Shown here: piece by piece, positions 6,500 through 13,272 of the stretch
Position numbering within the stretch: the stretch's first letter is position 1
Layout of the letters: each line of letters starts with the position of its first letter
Position numbers and translations under genes: made by a program
Source: Stramenopiles sp. TOSAG23-2
Taxonomy: Eukaryota; Sar
Reading direction: 5' to 3'
Assembly (NCBI GenBank): GCA_900128395.1
Contig: LT649764.1
Location: 1 to 14,309, forward strand
DNA length: 14,309 bases
The notes under the pieces: model-generated
What the model was told of the DNA's origin: nothing
The model's database searches: none
The model's input: only the letters and a program-made list of their open reading frames with translations

Positions 6500-9390
6500 T
6501 TGCCGTAACTAGCATCTAAAATATATTGTGCAATCTCAACATCGCTTTTTCCATATGAATCATTAACACTAAACTTGTTTTTAAATTGTGCTTTCATTGC
6601 TTTCACAAAATAAGCTGGCGCTCCACTACCTGATGTATCTGCCCGGCCTTTAAATGCATATGGCCATAAAAGCATAAGAGGTCCTTTGAATTTTTTTTTG
6701 AAAAATTTTTCTTTCGCCGGTTTTGCATTTTTATCAAATGGAACTACCCAATTCCATACATTCATCATGCAATTTAAATCCCAGCTTGGATCTTTTTTCC
6801 TTGCCTTTTTCCACCCCTTTGCATCTAGATCAATAATTTTATTTTGTGCAATTGATACAGTAACTCTATTTCGATATTTTAGTTGAAAATCTATAGCATT
6901 TATTCCACCCAAGTCACTACCTGCAATTGTTGCTTTTGCAATTCCAAGATAATCCATTAATGCAAGTAATTGAGTATGGACAGCAGATGAGTGATAATCT
7001 CCATTGCTTTTTTCACTTTCATAATAAAACGTTGGAGCTAAAATTCGTAATGGTTTTGCGTCTCCCAATGATGTAGTAGTTGCTATCTCTTTCAAAGCAT
7101 CTATGTATGGTTTATATGATTTAATAGGATCTTTTTTAAAATCATTAATGAAAATAATTGTTGTAGCTGACGGATCATTAGTCCAAAATCCATATACATC
7201 CAATTCATCTTTATCCCCATTTTTAATTGGTACAATACCGTTCCCACCATTGTCTAAGGTCAAATCATTTGCTTTAGCTTTTATTTTATCATCTGCTTTT
7301 GTTGCTTGATCTTGTTTTGCTTTTGCATCGACTTTATTTTTCACATGCGATGCTTGTACAGAAAAACGTAGTGTTTGTGTACTTTCAGAAATAGAATCAG
7401 CAGCTGCAGTTATACAACTAATTAATGCTGTCATCGACTTGCCACCAAGCCCGGGCATTAATAAATGTGTTAATGGATTGTCATAATAACTAACATGTTT
7501 CCCACGTTTACCATTATTTTCTACAAGGTTTAATACGACTCTTCCAAGGGCAGAAAGGGCAACATTTATCGCAGTCGCTTCATTAAAACGTCTCCCCGTC
7601 GCCCCAGAACGTTTATTTCGTTCACTACCTGCAAGATCTATCATATACAACGTAGTATTATTGCTTAAAATTACAATCAAAATAGCATGAGAGCGAGATG
7701 AAGCGTCATTCATATTTGTAGCACCAGAGGCACGATAACTAGCCCCATTTGCAACATCATTCAATAATTCACTAATATTATTAGTTTTATTTATTGTTGC
7801 ACCACGCACACGAGTCGTTAATACTTCCCCATTGTTATCTTTTACTTCTTCCACTTTCATGTCTATATTTGATGATGGTTTTAATAAATCTAAAAAATTG
7901 CCATTATAAAGTTGCACATATTGGTAAGATACATTTAAAGATTCATCGCTGCTGTTTAAAAGATCAAACATTAAAGATAACGATTGTGAAATTAAACCAT
8001 CTTTCGCTTCACTCGAAATACCGTTTGGTCCTTCCATGGTATATGTTTTTCCAGTACCAGTTTGTCCATATGCAAACATTGTTACGTTTTTTTTGTCATT
8101 TACCAAGGCATGTATTAATGGTGAAGCAACGCTTAGAAATACTTCATCTTGCGTTGCTTTTTCCACAAATACACGATTAAAAACATAATTACCTCTTACA
8201 ATATTTAACATGGATGGATCTTTAACATAAATACGTTGTGGTGGGGGCGTTCTTGGGAAATCTTTTACATCTTCAACTTTTATACATGATTCTGAATTTA
8301 TTTCTCGCTTTAACATTGGACGAACACGAATGAACACTTTAAAATTTTCATTTACTTTTTTACTACCTGCTTCTAATGCCGATTTTGTTGGAACTGAACT
8401 TATTGATGCATTTTTTTCTATCGGTTCTTTCCTTTTTGAATTTAAATATGATACCATGTCATTTAAAAATTCTTCTGATGGTTCCAACATGTAAAAACCT
8501 TTCTCTTTTGAAACATTTGCCAATGGTATTTCGAGGCCCATTAAATAATTCTCTGCTTTTGGGCCTCGAACTGTGCTAAAACTTCCTTCATAGCGTGTTG
8601 GCAATATCATGATTCTTTCCATCATTCCTTCCTCTTTACATATCCCGGAAAAAAAATGACCTAAATTTCCAGCTGATAACGTGTAATCATCTTTACTCCA
8701 TCCTTCACTTATTATACAAAATAAATCACACCCTTCGCTTAACATAATTTTACCTAACATGGAGTGTTCAGTAACAATAGGGTTATGAAGTACATGATGG
8801 CCACTAAACAGTTTTGGAAACCTACAATACAAACGAAAAAACGTACCAACTCCTCCACCATCAGCAATTACAGTGACATTTTCAGAAGCACCAAATGCTT
8901 TTAATATTCCTAATACAATCTCTTCGTCTATGCCAGATTTTGATGGAATAGTATCATTAGATGAGCGACCATAACCAGGAAAATCCAATCCAATTATATT
9001 GTACCCATTGTCCAATAATGTTTTACAATAATTTGAAAAAAATGCTGCACATCTGTTTTTTCCTGTCCAACTATGTAATAAAAGAGCCACTTTGTTGGAA
9101 GAAGTATTTGGCGATAGTAATGTTATAATATGTACAGTCCACGATGATGAATTTTTATCACTACATTTACAAAACCAAGACATAGCTTTTTCATTTATAA
9201 TTTTTGGAATTTTTGTATGATTTATTAAATTTGTAATTTTCTTTCCTCCATCATTGGAATTGATAAATTGTAAATCTATTTTTTCTGTCTTAATATTTAA
9301 TTGTATTGGTGCAAATGTTGGTGCTAATGTATTATTATTAGTCGTTGTGTTTTCCGTACCTTCGTTGTTAATCGAAGCAGCAGCACCCAT
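6409..9390 (-). CDS. Kinesin motor protein flanked by two alpha/beta-hydrolase-like domains
   Basis: A 993-residue fusion protein. It begins MGAAAS, with Gly2 and Ser6 fitting an N-myristoylation signal. Residues 70-320 are alpha/beta-hydrolase-like: VALLLHSWTG, LDFPGYGRSS (135-144), and a nucleophile elbow reading ADGGGVG (176-182), where the usual Ser is Gly178. Residues 349-685 are a full-length kinesin motor: FIRVRP (353-358), P-loop GQTGTGKT (442-449), switch I NDASSRSH (561-568), switch II DLAGSE (585-590) and LSALGRVV. ATP hydrolysis should therefore work. The microtubule-contact segment YRDSKLTRLL reads YYDNPLTHLL (635-644), so the Lys and Arg of KLTR are lost. After a Lys/Ala-rich linker (685-710), residues 730-960 form a second hydrolase-like domain with elbow GSDLGG (824-829). 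Asp826 sits at the nucleophile place, as in dehalogenases and epoxide hydrolases, but I see no late catalytic His. The tail is ten Ser, then Lys-rich. No coiled coil is evident, so it may be monomeric. The start has A at -3. Confidence 0.85.
6468..6498 (-). repeat. Trinucleotide microsatellite encoding polyserine
   Basis: Ten consecutive AGT codons on the minus strand (ACT/CTA on plus) encode Ser965-Ser974 near the C-terminus of the kinesin fusion. A Lys-rich tail follows, partly encoded by an A/T homopolymer at about 6445-6456. Such runs vary in length by slippage. Confidence 0.8.
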
Positions 9391-9642
9391 TTTTCAAGTT
9401 TCGTAGTAGATGTTTGTTATATTATGTGCAGAAAAAAAAAAATAGAATTGTGTATATACATATACGTACGTCACAAAACAAATATTATATATTAGATGTA
9501 TATCAAATAAAATTCGTCAGTGGCACTCCCCCCATCATTATTACCAAAAAAATTAAAATATATATTATATTATTATCACAAGATATTATATACACAAGTA
9601 TGTATACATGCATCCCATACATATAATATACAAACCATTATC
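9391..9642. promoter_or_regulatory. Divergent intergenic region shared by the kinesin-fusion and pseudouridine synthase genes
   Basis: These 252 bp separate two outward-facing start codons and must hold the 5' leaders of both genes and possibly a shared promoter. The sequence is AT-rich with TATATA-like stretches around 9480-9500 and 9555-9600, too many to single out one TATA box. A CGTACGTCAC stretch at 9465-9474 is the only GC-richer patch. Confidence 0.4.
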
Positions 9643-10653
9643 ATGCCGAAATCTACAGGATCATCATCAGCTGCATCTAGCAGTGGCACGATTAAATTAG
9701 GTGATTATTTAAAAAAATATACAATATATACAAGTCGAAAGAAAATAAAAAAATTATTACGTGCAAAACGTGTATTTATAAATGGTCAAATAACCACCAA
9801 TATTTCAAGAAAAATATCACTACATGATTTTAAAATAACTATATTAGATGATTCTATTAGTGAAGAAAATATAGACGATCAAACGCTTAATGAAATCAAA
9901 TTACCAACTATATTAGTATTAAATAAACCATGCAATGTTTTGACTACATTAAGTGATGAATTGAAATCTCGGGTATGTGTAAATAATTTTTTTCCTGAGA
10001 AAATATTAAAAATGGGCTTACATCCAATTGGGAGGTTGGATCAACATTCAACTGGACTATTATTGTTTACTACCGATGGTAAACTTACACAATATTTATT
10101 AAACCCTAAGAATCATGTTCCACGCGAATACTGTTGTATTGTTCAAGGTATTGTGAATTTTGAAAGCTTAAAATTAAAATTAAAGAATGGCGTTGAAACA
10201 AGATGGGGAACATTTCATGGAAAATTATTAGAATCAAAGCATATCAAAAATTTAAAAAATGATGAAGAAATAAATCTACATGAAAATTTTCAACAACATT
10301 TAGTACATTGTTGTTGCAAACAACAAAAAAACGAATTATTGTTTACACGTCAAGATGGACCAAATCCATTTCCATCTTCACCAATTATAGATAAATCTAC
10401 TTTATCAATGATTAAAATTTCTGTTTCAGAAGGCAAAAAGCGGATGATACGTCGAATGCTAGCATATTCTGGATTCCCTGTGTTAAATTTGTTTCGTTAT
10501 AAATTTGGTGAAATTGAACTTGGTAATTTAAATGACGACAATCTAAATGATGATCAACATGAAGAAAAAGAAGAATTCATGGAACCTGGTAAATATAGAA
10601 ATTTAACAATAGATGAAGGAGAATGGATTAAATCATTGTATCGGCGTATGTGA
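9643..10653 (+). CDS. RsuA/RluB-family RNA pseudouridine synthase with an N-terminal S4 domain
   Basis: A 336-residue enzyme that isomerises uridine to pseudouridine in RNA, most likely rRNA. After a Ser-rich N-terminus (3-15), residues 18-66 form an S4 RNA-binding domain (IKLGDYLKK...SRKKIKKLLRAKRVFINGQ). The catalytic domain starts at LVLNKPCNVLTT (91-102). It contains the signature GRLDQHSTGLLLFTTDG (130-146) with catalytic Asp133, then PREYCCIVQG (160-169) and late motif SEGKKRMIRRMLAYSGFPV (262-280), matching the RsuA/RluB/RluE pattern EGKxRQVRRM with Gln replaced by Met. An insertion at about 195-250, including HCCCKQQKN, is longer than in bacterial relatives. The Ser-rich start could be an organelle-targeting peptide, and the bacterial type of the enzyme suggests plastid or mitochondrial rRNA, but that is inference. 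The ATG at 9643 is chosen because the longer frame begins at a GTG (9520) with no other ATG, and 9643 has A at -3. Confidence 0.88.
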   Translation: MPKSTGSSSAASSSGTIKLGDYLKKYTIYTSRKKIKKLLRAKRVFINGQITTNISRKISLHDFKITILDDSISEENIDDQTLNEIKLPTILVLNKPCNVLTTLSDELKSRVCVNNFFPEKILKMGLHPIGRLDQHSTGLLLFTTDGKLTQYLLNPKNHVPREYCCIVQGIVNFESLKLKLKNGVETRWGTFHGKLLESKHIKNLKNDEEINLHENFQQHLVHCCCKQQKNELLFTRQDGPNPFPSSPIIDKSTLSMIKISVSEGKKRMIRRMLAYSGFPVLNLFRYKFGEIELGNLNDDNLNDDQHEEKEEFMEPGKYRNLTIDEGEWIKSLYRRM

Positions 10654-10670
10654 TATATATATATATATAT
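10653..10670. repeat. (AT)n dinucleotide repeat directly after the pseudouridine synthase stop
   Basis: A run of about nine AT units begins within the TGA stop region and continues into the spacer. Similar tracts lie at 11453-11472 and 12792-12804. These are simple-sequence DNA with no assigned role. Confidence 0.75.
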
Positions 10671-11557
10671 AATATAATGTAATATAACTAGATAGTTTTC
10701 CATGTAACATCTAGTCTTGGTACAATTTTTCTGTTTATTTCTTTTTTTCTTTTTGATATGCAACATATTTATATTTGCAACATTTGCATTTTTTTCCCTT
10801 TTACGCATTCACTATACAGTATTATATATTAATATACTATAGTTATATATAGTGATAATAAAACATACATATAAATTATCGATAGTAAAAATATATTTTT
10901 ATACAAAAGTAATTTCATTTCTATAATTATTTTTCTATTGTGCTATCTTTCACAACGTGTATATATATATAACCCTCTTTCCCTTATCAATACAAGTACT
11001 TTTTTATTCTTCCATCATCAAACAACAAAAAAATAAAAATGGCTTGAATACCGAGTAGAGGTATATAAAAAATGTCCAATTTATGAATATAAAATAATAA
11101 ATTTAATATAAATATAATATAGGATACATAACATACTATATAAATTTAAATGGACCATTTAATTTACCCCAGCATTATATGTGGAATACTATTATTAATT
11201 TTTTTCTTCGTCCAACACTCACGCGGCACAATAACTTTTTCGCACACGGGATTATTTTAATTTAAGGGTTAATGAATATATTTATGATTGATATAGTACT
11301 TAGTTACAATAGAAATTTCAATGAATATGTAATTAATTATCCTTAACAATATAGAATTGTGGTCCAAATCAGTACAATTCACAGATTCACAGTGATATAT
11401 ATAAACTATTATATACATAGATGAAAGAGTATATAGAAGAGTTATTGAGTAGATTATATATATATATATATTGTTCTCGTTTATACTCACAGAATAACTG
11501 AAACATTTATTCGAATTGAAAACAATATTCTGTATAAAAAATTTGCGGACGCAAAAG
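10654..11557. other. Long AT-rich intergenic region between two plus-strand genes
   Basis: About 900 bp without a credible gene. It includes (AT)n tracts and pyrimidine-rich stretches (10735-10800). At 10970-11040 a block resembles a gene start, with TATATATATATAACCC and then an A-rich leader ending in AACAACAAAAAAATAAAA, but the ATG at 11039 is followed at once by GCT and TGA. An ATACC/GGTAT mini-hairpin lies at 11048-11064, and a 17-nt palindrome (TTAAATGG-A-CCATTTAA) at 11146-11162. No tRNA or other RNA gene could be recognised by eye. Confidence 0.5.
11453..11472. repeat. (AT)n tract upstream of the phosphatase gene
   Basis: An uninterrupted alternating TA run lies about 90 bp upstream of the phosphatase ATG. 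It could overlap the core promoter as a TATA-rich element, but comparable runs occur in every spacer of the window. Confidence 0.6.
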
Positions 11558-12397
11558 ATGAGGACACGTACAACAAGGCCGGAGTACCCATGGAATGCAG
11601 ATAGGAGTGTACAACAAATATTGCCATACCTATACCAAGCTGGGGAGGAAATATTAGATGATGATGAGTTTTTAAAAAATCATAACATTGCATATATATT
11701 ATCAGTGACCACTACCATTACGCCAGAAACGAACGATAAACGGTTTGAATATTGCATGCATATCAAAGTGGAAGATGATAAAAGTGCAGAGATAGCAACA
11801 CATTTTAAATCTGCAATTGAGTTTATCACCTATGCAAGAACTGAAAACAAAGCTGTAGTTGTTCATTGCCAACAAGGTGTAAGCCGAAGTGGTGCTGTTA
11901 TATTAGCATATTTAATATTTCAATTGAAAGCTACGTTATATCAAGCATGGCATTATGTCGAAGGCATATGTAAAAAACACGTCGATCCAAATCTAGGATT
12001 CCAAAAACAATTGTTGGAATTTCAAAGTAGTACACACAATTATGAATTGAAAGATTTAGAAAAACAATATGTAAACAATGAAAAATTTAAAATATTACGT
12101 GAACATGATGAAAAATATATTGTTGATAAAGAAGAAAATTATTTAAAACTTTGTATAGATAACTTTTATGTAAAAGCAGAACAAGAAAATATAAATATTG
12201 ATGAAGGAACGGAAAGTAAATTAAATGAATATTTAAATGTAAATTTAAAAGCATTGGATATTAATAAATATCATTTCAATTTGGATCCTGCGAAATATAA
12301 TCCAAAATTACAAAAATTAATGAAACAGAAATTGCAATTGATCAATATACAAGAGAAAATCGATGTGGAAATTGCGAAACAAATGAGTAAATTGTAG
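11558..12397 (+). CDS. Dual-specificity protein phosphatase (DUSP) with a charged C-terminal extension
   Basis: A 279-residue cysteine-based phosphatase that removes phosphate from Tyr and Ser/Thr residues. Residues 14-155 form the DUSP domain: ILPYLYQAGEE opens it as in the family's I...LYLG strand, AYILSV follows, Asp73 or Asp74 in IKVEDDKSAEI is the likely general acid, and the P-loop is VHCQQGVSRSGAV (102-114) with nucleophile Cys104 and Arg110. All catalytic residues are present. Residues 156-279 are a Lys/Glu-rich helical-looking extension without a recognised domain, ending in a possible amphipathic helix (about 250-279) that could bind a partner. No kinase-interaction motif or lipid-binding domain is seen, so the substrate class is unknown. 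The ATG at 11558 is chosen over an in-frame TTG at 11516. It has an A-rich context, and the preceding codons show no domain content. Confidence 0.88.
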   Translation: MRTRTTRPEYPWNADRSVQQILPYLYQAGEEILDDDEFLKNHNIAYILSVTTTITPETNDKRFEYCMHIKVEDDKSAEIATHFKSAIEFITYARTENKAVVVHCQQGVSRSGAVILAYLIFQLKATLYQAWHYVEGICKKHVDPNLGFQKQLLEFQSSTHNYELKDLEKQYVNNEKFKILREHDEKYIVDKEENYLKLCIDNFYVKAEQENINIDEGTESKLNEYLNVNLKALDINKYHFNLDPAKYNPKLQKLMKQKLQLINIQEKIDVEIAKQMSKL

Positions 12398-12838
12398 AGA
12401 GAGGGTGTGTTTGGTAAAAAGGTGGAAAAGCAAATTGGCATGATGTAAATGGTAGACGTGTACGTGTACGAGGCGATTATGGTGATTTATATGATTGAAT
12501 GAGACCAACAACTTTAAACTTGAACAACACACCCCACTATGTGAAACAAAAGCAGGTGTGAATGTTTATTTGATTGTTGATCTTGGGGAATAAGATGGTG
12601 TGTGAATAAAAAAATATGAAAAAAATACATTTTTATAGTTTGGTGTTTGATGGTTAAAATCTAAGTTATAATAATTTTACACTTCTCGCGTTTGGTGTTT
12701 TATAAAAATATACGCTTCGTACGCGAAGTGTCAAAAAAATTACTCGTGTAATATAAAAAAAAACAAAATTTGCACCACACCACATATTCAGTATATATAT
12801 ATATGCATTTTATTCTTTTAATTCTCTGGTCTCTCACA
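12398..12838. other. Intergenic region between the phosphatase gene and the transposon insertion
   Basis: About 440 bp without a convincing gene. A short open stretch after the phosphatase stop (about 12419-12498) has ordinary-looking codons (WHDVNGRRVRVRGDYGDLYD) but no ATG and in-frame stops on both sides. The region also has an imperfect inverted repeat at 12674-12742 and two copies of GTTTGGTGTTT (12638-12648 and 12690-12700). Confidence 0.45.
12674..12742. repeat. Imperfect long inverted repeat with a nested small hairpin
   Basis: AATTTTACACTTCTCGCG (12674 onward) pairs with CGCGAAGTGTCAAAAAAATT (12722-12742) apart from a bulge and a small insertion. Nested in the right half is a tight CTTCG-TACG-CGAAG hairpin (about 12715-12728). 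It lies in the convergent region between the phosphatase and dehydrogenase genes and could serve in 3'-end processing, or be an old foldback element. Confidence 0.5.
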
Positions 12839-12887
12839 CAAGGTGCTAAACTTAAATAATTTTCATTGTGACTACTAGATCCGAGCT

Positions 12888-12918
12888 AAACATTCCCCAC
12901 CATGGTTGGGGGATGTTT
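12888..12918. repeat. 31-nt near-palindrome inside the transposon
   Basis: The arms AAACATTCCCCACC and GGTTGGGGGATGTTT meet at a central CATG (CCATGG core), with one mismatch and one extra base. The left arm starts within a second copy of the TIR motif GCTAAAC, which suggests a subterminal structure of the element. Confidence 0.6.
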
Positions 12919-12990
12919 AAGAAAATTTTTGAAATTTAAACGCATTTTCATTAAGAAGTCTTCATAATTTTCACTGTTTTATATAATTTT

Positions 12991-12996
12991 TTTATT
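12991..12996 (-). promoter_or_regulatory. Candidate poly(A) signal for the dehydrogenase transcript, inside the transposon
   Basis: TTTATT on the plus strand reads AATAAA on the minus strand, about 277 nt downstream of the dehydrogenase stop codon. Such hexamers are common by chance in AT-rich DNA, so this is only a possibility. Confidence 0.2.
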
Positions 12997-12999
12997 AAA

Positions 13000-13030
13000 T
13001 TTTCTTTTCTTTTTCTTTTCTTTTTCCTTT
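13000..13030. repeat. Pyrimidine-rich (TTTTC)n tract inside the transposon
   Basis: An uninterrupted 31-nt run of T and C built from TTTTC/TTTTTC units. It is simple-sequence DNA in the element's interior, likely length-variable. Confidence 0.65.
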
Positions 13031-13272
13031 GTTATTAGTGTTATTTGTTATTTCGGTAAATATAACACAATCGAATTATATGGACTGGATCACAGCCGGC
13101 TGATATTGTAAAAGTTGGACAAATTCGAAAATATTGCAAAATTTGAGTATTTTAAACCCTATTTTCAACTATATTAGTGCTATTTAGTGTATTTGTATTT
13201 TTAATTCTCAGCGAATTCTCATTGTGGGGTTCCACACGAAAACAGCTAAGTTTAGCACCTTGCTCTCACAAC

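Larger units (their letters stand above)
12839..13262. mobile_element. Non-autonomous hAT-like DNA transposon (MITE), 424 bp
   Basis: The element is bounded by perfect 16-bp terminal inverted repeats, CAAGGTGCTAAACTTA at 12839-12854 and its reverse complement at 13247-13262. It is flanked by an exact 8-bp target duplication. The terminal CAAGG fits the YARNG consensus of hAT elements. GCTAAAC from the TIR recurs subterminally at 12885-12891, as expected for transposase-binding motifs. The interior has no transposase or other ORF, so it would have to be moved by a transposase made elsewhere. It also has a 31-nt palindrome (12888-12918), a pyrimidine tract (13000-13030) and a 10-bp palindrome CAGCCGGCTG (13093-13102). 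The perfect TIRs and duplication suggest a fairly recent insertion. P-type elements also make 8-bp duplications, but their ends differ. It lies 10 bp from the dehydrogenase stop codon. Confidence 0.85.
12831..13270. repeat. 8-bp target-site duplication CTCTCACA flanking the transposon
   Basis: CTCTCACA occurs at 12831-12838 directly before the left terminal inverted repeat and at 13263-13270 directly after the right one, with no mismatch. Eight base pairs is the duplication length made by hAT (and P) transposases. Confidence 0.85.

Noticed and set aside
7794-8180. 128-codon plus-strand ORF opposite the kinesin gene
   Set aside because: It is antisense to the conserved motor domain and is rich in Leu/His/Pro, as expected for a shadow frame.
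9520-9642. Upstream extension of the pseudouridine synthase frame by 41 codons
   Set aside because: It begins at GTG, contains no ATG before 9643, and encodes a low-complexity AT-driven peptide. The ATG at 9643 has a good context and precedes the S4 domain.
11516-11557. Upstream extension of the phosphatase frame by 14 codons
   Set aside because: It begins at TTG in a eukaryotic setting, while an ATG in good context at 11558 precedes the whole conserved domain.
10654-11557. tRNA, snRNA or CRISPR-like array in the long spacer
   Set aside because: No TPsiC-like GGTTCGANTCC, no cloverleaf and no regularly spaced repeats were found by eye; only (AT)n tracts and small palindromes.
12419-12498. 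Open stretch encoding WHDVNGRRVRVRGDYGDLYD after the phosphatase stop
   Set aside because: It has no ATG and is bounded by stops at both ends. It partly reflects a CGTGTA tandem. I could not link it to the phosphatase by a convincing splice site, although an unseen exon cannot be excluded.
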